Part shown: in pieces, positions 48,209 through 56,108 of the stretch | Layout of the letters: each line of letters opens with the position of its first letter | How positions within the stretch are numbered: position 1 is the stretch's first letter | Assembly (NCBI RefSeq): GCF_951230165.1 | Contig: NZ_CATNVB010000004.1 | Span: 84,698-148,697, forward strand | From: Lentilactobacillus sp. Marseille-Q4993 | GTDB taxonomy: Bacteria; Bacillota; Bacilli; Lactobacillales; Lactobacillaceae | DNA length: 64,000 nt | Direction: 5' to 3' | Made by a program: the position numbers and the translations under genes | The notes under the pieces: generated by a model | Told to the model about the DNA's origin: nothing | The model's input: only the letters and a program-made list of their open reading frames with translations | Database searches by the model: none

Positions 48209-50047
48209 ATGGACATAGAAAAAATGAGAGAGCATCAAAAATACATTCGGAACTTTTCAATTGTTGCTCACATTGACCATGGTAAATCGACCCTTGCGGA
48301 CAGAATCCTTGAAATGACGGATACTGTTTCGCAACGGGAAATGAAGGACCAATTGCTAGATAATATGGATCTAGAACGTGAGCGGGGAATTACAATTAAA
48401 CTGAACGCTGTGGAGCTGACATATCACGCTGATGATGGTCATGACTACGAGTTTCATTTGATTGATACCCCTGGACACGTGGATTTCACCTATGAAGTAT
48501 CAAGAAGTCTGGCTGCCTGTGAAGGGGCTATTCTTGTTGTTGATGCAGCCCAGGGGGTTGAAGCCCAAACTCTTGCCAATGTTTATTTAGCTTTGGATGA
48601 TGACTTGGAAATTGTCCCGGTTATTAATAAAATCGACTTGCCATCAGCCGAACCTGAAAAGGTAAGAGCTGAGGTAGAAAATGTGATCGGCATTGATGCT
48701 TCTGATGCAGTTTTAGCAAGTGCTAAAAAGGGAATTGGGATTAAAGACCTTCTTGAGCAAATCGTAAAAAAGGTACCTGCTCCATCAGGTGACGTCAAGG
48801 ATCCTTTAAAAGCGTTGGTTTTTGATTCTGTTTATGATGATTACCGCGGAGTTGTTCTTAGTGTTAGGTTGTTTGAAGGAACTGTTAAACCCGGCGATAA
48901 GATAAGAATGATGAACAGTGGTAGCGAGTATGAAGTTACTGAGGTTGGAGTTAACTCGCCCAATCCGGTTAAACGCGATTATTTAATGTCTGGCGATGTT
49001 GGTTATATTACTGCCAGCATTAAGGACATCACTGACACCCGAGTTGGTGATACCATCACCAGTGCTGATAATCCAGCTGAAAAGGCACTGCCTGGATATC
49101 GGGAAATGAATCCAATGGTATATGCGGGGCTTTATCCTACTGATAACGCGAAGCTTGATGATTTGAGAGAAGCACTTGAGAAACTGAAGCTGAATGATGC
49201 TGCGCTGGAATTTGAACCGGAAGTTTCTAAGGCCCTTGGCTTTGGTTTCCGTTGTGGTTTTCTTGGCCTCCTCCATATGGATGTTGTCCAAGAACGACTT
49301 GAACGAGAGTTTAACCTTGATTTGATTACTACTGCGCCATCAGTAACTTACAAGGTTGATTTAACTTACGGTGGTACCGCAGATGTCGAGAATCCATCTG
49401 AAATGCCAGATGTTTCGGCTGTTAAGAAAATCTCTGAGCCGTTTGTTAAAGCTTCAATAATGGTTCCTAACGATTACGTTGGGGCGGTGATGGAACTATG
49501 CCAGCGGCGGCGAGGAATCTTTGAAACGATGGAATACTTGGATGATTACCGGGTGAATGTGATTTACCACATGCCATTGTCTGAAATTATCTTTGATTTC
49601 TTTGACAAACTGAAATCTAACACTCGTGGGTATGCTTCTTTGGATTACGAGCTAGAGGACTATCGTCAATCTGACTTGGTTAAGATTGATATTCTTCTTA
49701 ATGGAGATAAAGTTGATGCTCTGAGTTTTATTTCTCACCGTCAATTTGCGGATGCTCGTGGTCGAGATATTGCCACGAAGTTAAAGGGGATTATTCCTCG
49801 TCAAAACTTTGAAATTCCAATCCAAGCTGCGATTGGCTCTAAAATCATTGCCAGAACCACCATCAAGGCTTATCGGAAGGATGTTACTGCTAAGATTCAC
49901 ACTGGTGATCCTGACCGAAGGGCTAAATTGCTTGATAAGCAGAAACGTGGTAAGAAGCGAATGAAGTCGGTTGGTAAGGTAGAAATACCCCAAGAGGCCT
50001 TCATGACAGTTCTTCAAACGGATGAGGAAGAGAAGGGCGACAAGTAG
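48209..50047 (+). CDS. lepA: Elongation factor 4 (LepA)
   Basis: Translational GTPase acting on ribosome back-translocation and 30S biogenesis, 612 residues. G domain with [15 protein letters not shown] (P loop), [21 protein letters not shown] and NKIDLPSA; later [23 protein letters not shown] and the LepA-specific C-terminal domain ending with [21 protein letters not shown], shown here only in part. GAAAGAGAG precedes the ATG. Last conserved gene before the accessory segment. Confidence 0.98.
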   Translation: MDIEKMREHQKYIRNFSIVAHIDHGKSTLADRILEMTDTVSQREMKDQLLDNMDLERERGITIKLNAVELTYHADDGHDYEFHLIDTPGHVDFTYEVSRSLAACEGAILVVDAAQGVEAQTLANVYLALDDDLEIVPVINKIDLPSAEPEKVRAEVENVIGIDASDAVLASAKKGIGIKDLLEQIVKKVPAPSGDVKDPLKALVFDSVYDDYRGVVLSVRLFEGTVKPGDKIRMMNSGSEYEVTEVGVNSPNPVKRDYLMSGDVGYITASIKDITDTRVGDTITSADNPAEKALPGYREMNPMVYAGLYPTDNAKLDDLREALEKLKLNDAALEFEPEVSKALGFGFRCGFLGLLHMDVVQERLEREFNLDLITTAPSVTYKVDLTYGGTADVENPSEMPDVSAVKKISEPFVKASIMVPNDYVGAVMELCQRRRGIFETMEYLDDYRVNVIYHMPLSEIIFDFFDKLKSNTRGYASLDYELEDYRQSDLVKIDILLNGDKVDALSFISHRQFADARGRDIATKLKGIIPRQNFEIPIQAAIGSKIIARTTIKAYRKDVTAKIHTGDPDRRAKLLDKQKRGKKRMKSVGKVEIPQEAFMTVLQTDEEEKGDK

Positions 50048-50097
50048 CTGTTGACAACGACAAAGTAAAAATGGTTGGAAAATTACTAAGTAAATCA

Positions 50098-50150
50098 AAA
50101 AAAGTAGCGATAAATATTTCAGTTTCTTGAAATTTATCGTTACTTTTTTG
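50098..50150. terminator. Long terminator after lepA
   Basis: AAAAAGTAGCGATAAAT pairs with ATTTATCGTTACTTTTT (one mismatch), with an additional inner TTTC/GAAA pairing. T-runs follow on both strands. Confidence 0.88.
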
Positions 50151-50159
50151 CTTTTATCC

Positions 50160-50280
50160 AAATCCTTGTTACATGCGGTAACCAACAATAGTGAAACCCG
50201 CTTCTCGCAGATTCACTAATTGTTATTCTTTCTGGGGCACTAAGACGAAATCAAAGATTTCTGTCCCACTCCCTAATCGG
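50160..50280 (-). repeat. Hairpin-rich intergenic element (GGGACA type)
   Basis: On the minus strand this stretch begins GGGAGTGGGACAGAAATC and contains three stem-loops: GAAATC-TTT-GATTTC, a TAGTGAA/TTCACTA stem with outer AACAA-type pairing (50183-50225), and GTTAC/GTAAC. It encodes no protein. The GTGGGACAGAAATC start resembles short intergenic repeats common in lactobacilli and other Firmicutes, and the CTGGGACAAAAGTCC element at 63880. Only one copy of this long form is in the window. Confidence 0.5.
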
Positions 50281-50339
50281 TTAATATAGATAAATTAACG
50301 CTGAAAGGGTAATCACACCGTAATGGGGTGGGTGCTTTT

Positions 50340-50699
50340 TTAAATTTCTGATTTGTATACCTGGTCACTCAATTTCAATAGATAATCATAGTCATCATCA
50401 CTGACAATTTTTCGTTCTACGTCAACCGAAGAGTCTTCCAAGTCATCATCCGGCTCTAGTTCATCTTCATTGGTTGCCACACTATCCAGAGCGTCACTGA
50501 AGTCGATGAGCATATCGTCTGTAGTAAGTTCTGTATCATCATAAAAGTTGACAGCGGTTTTGATTGTATCACCACTTGGTAATGTTATCTTAGTGACGAC
50601 TGCATCGTGGTCACCCATATTTTCTAATGTTGTAACAGTATTCGCATGTAAATCAGCAAACAGGATTGTTAATAGTAAATTAGCTTCTTGGCTTGTCAT
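50340..50699 (-). CDS. Hypothetical acidic protein, 119 residues
   Basis: No family recognised. The N-terminal part (residues 1-50, MTSQEANLLLTILFADLHANT) looks like a folded helical segment with KITLPSGDTIKTAVNFYDD strands; the C-terminal half is strongly acidic (DELEPDDDLEDSS). No signal peptide or membrane helix. AAAGAGGAG lies upstream of the ATG and a promoter-like pair (CTGACT/TATACT, 18-base spacer, 50749-50778 minus strand) precedes it, so expression is plausible. Confidence 0.7.
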   Translation of the reverse strand: MTSQEANLLLTILFADLHANTVTTLENMGDHDAVVTKITLPSGDTIKTAVNFYDDTELTTDDMLIDFSDALDSVATNEDELEPDDDLEDSSVDVERKIVSDDDYDYLLKLSDQVYKSEI

Positions 50700-50974
50700 A
50701 GTGTTTTTCTCCTCTTTTCAGTGGCCTTATGCAAAACCTTTACCATTCAGTATACCTTTTAGTAGGATGAAAAGTCAGTAAACAATTATCCAACATTTAT
50801 GCTACGTCACAAAAAAACCGCCCAACAATTCTAGCTACTTTTGAATGCCTATCCGACGTAAAGACACTATGATAACTAGCTAAATTTAAAAATGGTTAGC
50901 TTTTTGGGCCGTTCCATCAACCGAGTCTCTTTATTTATAGCTTTTAGCAGTTGTTTGCAGTGAACCTCGTTTTT
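50700..50974. other. Intergenic stretch in the accessory segment
   Basis: It holds the putative promoter of the 119-residue gene (50749-50778, minus strand) and a weak GCTAA/TTAGC hairpin with TTTTT (50878-50906). Nothing else could be supported: no coding frame with a ribosome-binding site and no RNA gene. Confidence 0.5.
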
Positions 50975-51466
50975 TTATGATTGAGCTTCTATCTGGTGCT
51001 TTTTCAATAATATTAAACGAGCAAAGGGTTGTGCTATACAAGCCTCCACTAAAAATGAAATCGTGAAATTACGAGGCCATTTATAAAAAAAGTGTTCAAT
51101 TGGAAGCCATGAAATAGTTTTCGTTCCAATCCATACTCCAACTACTGATAAAACAATAGACATCATCATCACGTTTATTAAACAATTGACGATCATGTGG
51201 GCACTAAAGCTATCGTCATCTGAAATCAAGATACTTGTTACTTTTGACGCTGGTTTGTTAGTTAGCAAAACTAATAAAACAACGACGACCCACATAAATG
51301 GGATTATCCCAAAAGTATTTTTCCATGTTTCCAAGCTAAACCCTGTTTCAAAACATGTAATAAGTGGTGCAATAATGTTCACTGAAAGAAGTGAAACAAT
51401 AAATACAAATAAACTAAACTCTCTCCCGTTACGTGGTAACTTCATATAAAAATCCAAATCAATCAT
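50975..51466 (-). CDS. DUF2798 family membrane protein
   Basis: Protein of about 163 residues with two repeats of the DUF2798 pattern, each starting with a PRN motif: KLPRNGREFSLFVFIVSLL and KWPRNFTISFLVEACIAQP. Four membrane helices are predicted. Function unknown. Start is unclear: ATG 51487 lies right at the T-run of an upstream terminator and has no ribosome-binding site, ATG 51466 touches AAAGGA, and TTG 51457 has AAGGA at ideal distance. I give 51466 as a compromise. Confidence 0.8.
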   Translation of the reverse strand: MIDLDFYMKLPRNGREFSLFVFIVSLLSVNIIAPLITCFETGFSLETWKNTFGIIPFMWVVVVLLVLLTNKPASKVTSILISDDDSFSAHMIVNCLINVMMMSIVLSVVGVWIGTKTISWLPIEHFFYKWPRNFTISFLVEACIAQPFARLILLKKHQIEAQS

Positions 51467-51485
51467 TCCTTTTCCGCATCTTTGC

Positions 51486-51527
51486 ATAAAAAAAGCGCAA
51501 AGACACTTTTATTGTGTGCTTTACGCT
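51486..51527 (-). terminator. Terminator of the secreted-protein gene (minus strand)
   Basis: On the minus strand GCGTAAAGCACAC pairs with GTGTCTTTGCGC (mismatches) and is followed by seven T. It lies between the gene at 51590 and the DUF2798 gene. Confidence 0.7.
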
Positions 51528-51589
51528 GAACCATTATACGCAGTAAATACAAAAGCTAGTTTAGCATTTAAATTATAGAAAAGTCAATT

Positions 51590-52003
51590 TCATTCGGTAA
51601 CTTTTCTCCACGCAACCCTTGATCCCATCAACTGAGTGTTCAAAAGGTACCTATGGCCGTTTTTATGAATGACTCGCCATCTCCGGCTACTTTGGTACCC
51701 ATATTTAGCTAGGGCATTAAATGTATAGTGATTCCGATCGACTTTTGCAAAGGCTAATTTACGATAACCAGACCACCGGCTTCGAAAGGCAGCTTTACCG
51801 TTATATTGGACCGAGTATTTATAGACCTTCATAACGTCCCCGTATTTGTTATGATAGGTTCCTCGCCAACTTGCAGGTGTGTGATATACAATTTTTCGAA
51901 CTGGAAAATATCTTTGAGCGTGAATTGGGGTTGCAAGTGCCGTCCCAAATAGAACGCATCCCCCTAAAGTTAGACTCACGGTGCTAAGCATATGTTTGTT
52001 CAT
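51590..52003 (-). CDS. Secreted basic protein, function unknown
   Basis: Protein of 137 residues with a signal peptide (MNKHMLSTVSLTLGGCVLFGTALATPIHA, quoted only in part as key segments: hydrophobic LGGCVLFGTALA then cleavage after an Ala such as IHA). The mature part is rich in Tyr, Arg, Lys and Trp (WRGTYHNKYGDVMKVYKYS, FRSRWSGYRKLAF, NGHRYLLNTQL), giving a high isoelectric point. It resembles the many small secreted proteins of lactobacilli with WRGTYH-like starts that probably fold as small beta barrels at the cell wall; no function is known. Confidence 0.72.
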   Translation of the reverse strand: MNKHMLSTVSLTLGGCVLFGTALATPIHAQRYFPVRKIVYHTPASWRGTYHNKYGDVMKVYKYSVQYNGKAAFRSRWSGYRKLAFAKVDRNHYTFNALAKYGYQSSRRWRVIHKNGHRYLLNTQLMGSRVAWRKVTE

Positions 52004-52066
52004 AAAAAAATCCGCCTAAATTAAAGAAAACCTAATTTATTTTACGTAATTAACTATACAACCTAC

Positions 52067-53230
52067 CTATGGCCTTGCATACTGATTACCACGAACGGCT
52101 TGGGTTGCACCAGAGTTTTGCGCTTGTGCTTTTGTTTCGTAAGCGTAATTGTTGGGGTTTACAACTTGGGTATAGTATTTATCGGAATCTGAAACGTACA
52201 CTTTCCCTGGGGCAGCATATGTCCATTTACCTACTTTTTTCTGCCCAGTAGCTCCTGATTGGCTTGGACTTGATGATTGATAGGTTCTTGTGTTGCTGTA
52301 ATTATACGTGGTCTTCGGTTTTGGTGAGTATGTTTTTTTACGGACATACGGGGTAGCATTATTTGAGCCGTCATTGTAATTTATTTTGATACCTTCGGCA
52401 GAATTAATCACTACGATTTCTTTATTCAATTCACCATCAGATGATTTAATATCAACGACCGATCCCCTTGGCATGGTTTCGGTGCCGTCATAAATAGGCG
52501 TAGTCTGGTATTTCACAGTACCATTTGTTCCCGGATGAGATGACCAATAATCTTCAACCATAGTTTCAGCGTATCTCATTCCACCATTTTGGTCAGCACC
52601 TACGTTTTGAGGACGGGTACCAGTAGTAAAGTTATAAGCAGACGTGTATGATTTAGCGCCAAGCAGACTATCGGCAATTGAGTGGCTCCGGTTATAAAGG
52701 TATCCGTGATAAGTACGACCAGTATCCTTAAACGTGATAGCAACTATCTTATTTTCTGGCCAAAATGGTGGGGCGAGTGGATCACCTTGACGCGAGCCTT
52801 GCGAAGAACGATATTCAGAATAGGTTAGAACCGCTCTTGCAGTTGCAGAACGGCCCATACTATCGGATGAAAAACGATATTCACCGTCAGTTAAGTTGCT
52901 AAAACCATTAAGTCTGGCATTACCATTGGTGTAGTAATAATTTTCGGTTGGGCCAGCTGATTCAGCATTGGTATACTTAATCAGCTTAGTCAGAATAGTT
53001 GATTTAACTTGGGTGTGCTTTTTGGTGTGCGCCTTTCTGGCTGGCGTTGCTTTGGTCGCAGGATGAGCCTTCTTGGGTGAGCTTGATGATTTTTGGATGG
53101 CTGAGCTGGATTGGGTTCGACTAGAACTATTTGTATTTGGTGAATCGGCTTGACTACCACATGCTGTCAACGTGGCACCCATCAGTAGTAGTGTTGTCAA
53201 TAGAAGCGGAATTTTTGCTGATTTTTTCAA
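52067..53230 (-). CDS. DNA/RNA non-specific endonuclease, lipoprotein
   Basis: Extracellular nuclease of 387 residues. The N terminus is a lipoprotein signal with lipobox LTAC (Cys near residue 24), followed by a Ser/Thr/Lys-rich linker to about residue 75. The nuclease domain of the beta-beta-alpha-metal type has the motif YNRSHSIADSLLG (His general base; DRGH in many relatives) and the Mg-binding Asn region GTRPQNVGADQNGGMRYAE. The C-terminal 90 residues are Ser/Tyr/Thr-rich. TTG start with GGAGGT upstream. It resembles pneumococcal EndA, which acts in DNA uptake; here that role is inference. Confidence 0.87.
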   Translation of the reverse strand: MKKSAKIPLLLTTLLLMGATLTACGSQADSPNTNSSSRTQSSSAIQKSSSSPKKAHPATKATPARKAHTKKHTQVKSTILTKLIKYTNAESAGPTENYYYTNGNARLNGFSNLTDGEYRFSSDSMGRSATARAVLTYSEYRSSQGSRQGDPLAPPFWPENKIVAITFKDTGRTYHGYLYNRSHSIADSLLGAKSYTSAYNFTTGTRPQNVGADQNGGMRYAETMVEDYWSSHPGTNGTVKYQTTPIYDGTETMPRGSVVDIKSSDGELNKEIVVINSAEGIKINYNDGSNNATPYVRKKTYSPKPKTTYNYSNTRTYQSSSPSQSGATGQKKVGKWTYAAPGKVYVSDSDKYYTQVVNPNNYAYETKAQAQNSGATQAVRGNQYARP

Positions 53231-53347
53231 TTTATATGTACCTCCAAAGATTTGTTGGTGGCATGCTCAAAGTGAGATTGGTTGCACTGAGAACAGGCCT
53301 ATGTTACGGTTAAATCTTGATTCATTGTTAAAACAAATCATTTAAAT

Positions 53348-53379
53348 AAAAAAGCCACTTCAGCTATTATTGAAGTGGT
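53348..53379 (-). terminator. Terminator of the 131-residue gene (minus strand)
   Basis: On the minus strand CCACTTCA/TGAAGTGG perfect arms around eight bases, followed by TTTTTT. Confidence 0.85.
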
Positions 53380-53381
53380 GG

Positions 53382-53777
53382 TTACCCAATTCTTAATTCA
53401 GTTACAAGTTTTGTGTCAATCATGGTTTTGCCCCGTTCAGTTTGATGAGAAATCAATCTGTTTGTTAAGTCATCAGTCTTTAAGTAATCAACGAACAACT
53501 CCTTGGTCGGTACCTGGAGAAGTCGTTTATCATGAGACTGTTCAAACGAAACCTGTGATAGTAGGTAATTATCAGGAATGACTTTTAGCATGTTGGAAAT
53601 GGCTTCTAATGCAACCTCACCATTTTTTAATAGTGAATAATTAACAAAGTTACGGTAAAAAAGCTGTTGCCCTTCAAAAATGACTTGGCTACTATGATCC
53701 TCTGAAATGGCAGAGTATTTGATAAGAATTGTCTCTGGTTTGATAACGTTCAAAAACTTTATACGAAATGAATCCAT
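53382..53777 (-). CDS. Hypothetical protein, 131 residues
   Basis: No family recognised. Soluble, mixed alpha/beta (MDSFRIKFLNVIKPETILIKYS, VIFEGQQLFYRNFVNYSLL, LVTELRIG), no signal peptide. ATG 53777 is preferred because GAGGGGG lies upstream on the minus strand; the frame is open to 53828. It has its own terminator and faces the gene at 53946 across a promoter region. Confidence 0.68.
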   Translation of the reverse strand: MDSFRIKFLNVIKPETILIKYSAISEDHSSQVIFEGQQLFYRNFVNYSLLKNGEVALEAISNMLKVIPDNYLLSQVSFEQSHDKRLLQVPTKELFVDYLKTDDLTNRLISHQTERGKTMIDTKLVTELRIG

Positions 53778-53858
53778 TGAACTAACCCCCTCAATGACAT
53801 GATAATTGAAAATTGTATCACAAAGCAAGGGGAATTCTTTTAAATATATTGAAATGCG

Positions 53859-53887
53859 TTGATTTTTAGCGTATATTTTTATATTAT
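53859..53887 (+). promoter_or_regulatory. Promoter of the 116-residue gene
   Basis: TTGATT (53859-53864), a 17-base spacer and TATTAT (53882-53887), in a very A/T-rich stretch. Confidence 0.65.
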
Positions 53888-53945
53888 ATATTACAATACG
53901 TTTCTAATTAGATGAGGGATAGCAAGAATTTACAACTGTCAGGAG

Positions 53946-54296
53946 GTGTTTATTATTCTTAGTCGAACGAAACAATTTCTTAGAAAAAACGGCTATTTTT
54001 ACAAAAAAGAGTATATGCGCCCATTAATGACTCCCGATAATATTTATATTTTTAAGTTTGGTCGGAGGGAATTAGACAACCGACTTATTATTAGGTACGG
54101 TCACAAGTGGACCGGTCGCCAAATGATCAAGGAAATTGATTTAAGGCTCCACAAGCAAAAGCATCCTCGAGTTTTTAGAACTGAGGCTGAATTGTTAGAA
54201 TACTTACAAAAGCATCTTTTAGAGCACGAGGCAAAAGTTCATCCAGAGCTGAATGATAAGAAAGATGAAAAAGTGACAGACGCTGCATCCAAGTAG
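53946..54296 (+). CDS. Hypothetical basic protein, 113-116 residues
   Basis: No family recognised. The protein is basic and soluble with segments YIFKFGRRELDNRLIIRYGHKW and MIKEIDLRLHKQKHPRVFR and a charged C terminus. The only standard start, GTG 53946, lies within the AGGAGGTG ribosome-binding site itself. ATT at 53955 is eight bases downstream of AGGAGG and may be the true start; ATG 54015 would remove a conserved-looking N terminus. The stop codon is in the loop of a terminator. Located directly before prmA. Confidence 0.68.
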   Translation: MFIILSRTKQFLRKNGYFYKKEYMRPLMTPDNIYIFKFGRRELDNRLIIRYGHKWTGRQMIKEIDLRLHKQKHPRVFRTEAELLEYLQKHLLEHEAKVHPELNDKKDEKVTDAASK

Positions 54297-54308
54297 GATG
54301 CTTTTTTT
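54285..54308 (+). terminator. Terminator before prmA
   Basis: GCATCC/GGATGC arms with a five-base loop that contains most of the stop codon, followed by seven T. The prmA ribosome-binding site follows 15 bases later. Confidence 0.85.
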
Positions 54309-54338
54309 GTACTTAAACGCAAACGGAGGAAATTGGGA

Positions 54339-55301
54339 ATGCAATGGACTGAAGTATCAGTTAACACAACGAATGAAGCGGTTGAAGCTGTATCTAATAT
54401 TTTAATGGATTTTGGAGCAGCAGGCGTTAATATTAAAGATGCAGATGACTTTAAGAATGTCGACGTTGAGAAGGCTGCCAATGAGGGGAAACTGATTGAA
54501 TTATCTTCAATCCCCCATCTGAAAGAGGGAGCAATCGTCTCCGCATACTTTCCAGATGATAGTCAAATAGAACAGCAACTTAATGATATTCAGAAGCGAG
54601 TAGCAAAATTAACGGAATATGGATTGAACCCCGGGGATGCCACCGTTGTCACCGACAGTTTATCTGAACATAATTGGGCAACAGAATGGGAAAAGTATTA
54701 TCACCCACTGCGAGTTACTAGGTTTCAAACCATTGTTCCAAGTTGGGAAGATTATTCAGTCGATTCCAATGCTGAATTTGTTGTCAAATTGGATCCAGGA
54801 ATGGCGTTTGGAACAGGAACCCACCCAACGACAAAACTATCGATGCAGGCGTTGGAAACGGTAATTCGTGGCGGTGAAAGCATGATTGATGTTGGAACCG
54901 GATCTGGCGTACTAGCAATTGCTGCCAAGAAGTTAGGAGTTGGCAAAATCTATGCTTATGATGTTGATGACATTGCAGTTAGGTCCGCCAAAGAAAACAT
55001 TAATCTCAACTTCGAAAATTCGGATATTGAGGTTGCCGCAAATGATCTGCTAAAAGGAATCAATAAGCAAGTTGATTTAGTCGTGGCTAACATTTTGGCT
55101 GAAATAATCGTCCCCTTGGTGCCCCAAGCATATGCCAACCTAAAAGAAAATGGTTATTTTATAACTGCAGGAATTATCAATTCTAAGGTTGACGAAGTTA
55201 AACAAGCAATCACTGATCATCAGTTTAAGATTGAACAGATTCTAAATATGGGAGATTGGTATTCAATTATTGCTAGAAAGCCAAACAGTGAGGGTGAATA
55301 A
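54339..55301 (+). CDS. prmA: Ribosomal protein L11 methyltransferase
   Basis: Trimethylates ribosomal protein L11, 320 residues. N-terminal substrate domain (MQWTEVSVNTTNEAVEAVSNIL), then the methyltransferase core: FGTGTHPTTKLSMQALE (the linker motif GTGTHPTT is diagnostic), MIDVGTGSGVLAIAAKKLG (SAM motif I) and DLVVANILAEIIVPL (NILA). ATG 54339 follows CGGAGGA. The stop shares bases with the rsmE start (TAATG). Confidence 0.96.
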   Translation: MQWTEVSVNTTNEAVEAVSNILMDFGAAGVNIKDADDFKNVDVEKAANEGKLIELSSIPHLKEGAIVSAYFPDDSQIEQQLNDIQKRVAKLTEYGLNPGDATVVTDSLSEHNWATEWEKYYHPLRVTRFQTIVPSWEDYSVDSNAEFVVKLDPGMAFGTGTHPTTKLSMQALETVIRGGESMIDVGTGSGVLAIAAKKLGVGKIYAYDVDDIAVRSAKENINLNFENSDIEVAANDLLKGINKQVDLVVANILAEIIVPLVPQAYANLKENGYFITAGIINSKVDEVKQAITDHQFKIEQILNMGDWYSIIARKPNSEGE

Positions 55302-56047
55302 TGCAACACTATTTTTATAATCAACAACTAAAAATGGGACAGGATTTTTCGTTGCCTGATGATGTGGCCTATCACTTTACTCACGTTCTTAGAAACGGAG
55401 TTGGTGACCAACTTGAGGTGGTGGATGGCTCAGAAACCTTGTTTATTGCTGAAATTAGCGAAATCAATGGTAAACGGGTACAGGCAAAAATCATTCGCCA
55501 ACTTGAGAAGAACGTCGAATTACCAGTCAAAACCGCTATTGTTAGTGGTCTTGCCAAGAAAAACAAACCTAAGCTTATTGTTCAGAAGGCGACTGAGTTG
55601 GGAGTTAACGAAGTCTTTTTTGTCCCAATGGAGCGATCAATTGTTAACTGGACTGGAAAATCTGAAAAAAAACTAATTCGGTTGAATGAAGTCGCAAAAA
55701 GCGCTGCTGAACAGTCCCATCGGAATCATGTTCCCGTTGTAAAATACGCTAATAGTTTAACCGATATTCCTTTTGATGATTATAGTGCAGGGGTTATTGC
55801 CTATGAGGAATCAGCTAAACAAGGAGAAGAATCCAACCTTGTGCAACTTTATAGCCATCTTGCAGATGGGGATTCAGTGATTGCTGTTTTTGGCCCAGAA
55901 GGTGGCATTTCTGAGCAAGAAGTTAGTGTCCTGTCTGATGAAGGGTTGATAAAGGCCGGGCTAGGACCAAGAATAATGCGTACCGAAACTGCGCCACTAT
56001 ACTTTTTAGCAGCGACTTCTATGTACTTTGAACTTGGAAGTAAGTGA
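55301..56047 (+). CDS. rsmE: 16S rRNA (uracil1498-N3)-methyltransferase
   Basis: SPOUT-class methyltransferase modifying U1498 of 16S rRNA, 248 residues. N-terminal PUA-like domain (DVAYHFTHVLRNGVGDQLEVVDG), then the knotted domain with KKNKPKLIVQKATELGVNEVFF, EQSHRNHVPVV, and the SAM-binding VFGPEGGISEQEV and LGPRIMRTETAPLYFLAA. Overlaps prmA by one base, the usual pair. Confidence 0.96.
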   Translation: MQHYFYNQQLKMGQDFSLPDDVAYHFTHVLRNGVGDQLEVVDGSETLFIAEISEINGKRVQAKIIRQLEKNVELPVKTAIVSGLAKKNKPKLIVQKATELGVNEVFFVPMERSIVNWTGKSEKKLIRLNEVAKSAAEQSHRNHVPVVKYANSLTDIPFDDYSAGVIAYEESAKQGEESNLVQLYSHLADGDSVIAVFGPEGGISEQEVSVLSDEGLIKAGLGPRIMRTETAPLYFLAATSMYFELGSK

Positions 56048-56048
56048 A

Positions 56049-56077
56049 TTGATAATTAAACAATGATAAAATATTGT
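56049..56077 (+). promoter_or_regulatory. relA promoter (putative)
   Basis: TTGATA (56049-56054), a 17-base spacer and TATTGT (56072-56077), with relA starting 31 bases later. Confidence 0.45.
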
Positions 56078-56108
56078 ATATAAATTGCGTGAAGGAAGAA
56101 GTGATCTT

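Noticed and set aside
50160..50280. tRNA or known structured RNA in the hairpin-rich stretch
   Set aside because: No cloverleaf, no T-loop consensus and no match to 6S, SRP or RNase P RNA features; left as a repeat element.
52067..53230. Toxin-immunity pair (nuclease toxin with adjacent immunity gene)
   Set aside because: The nuclease is a lipoprotein without a toxin delivery domain, and the neighbours are a secreted protein and an orphan in separate transcription units, so immunity is not supported.
50048..54338. Prophage remnant or genomic island with integrase
   Set aside because: No integrase, phage structural gene, transposase or flanking direct repeat was found.
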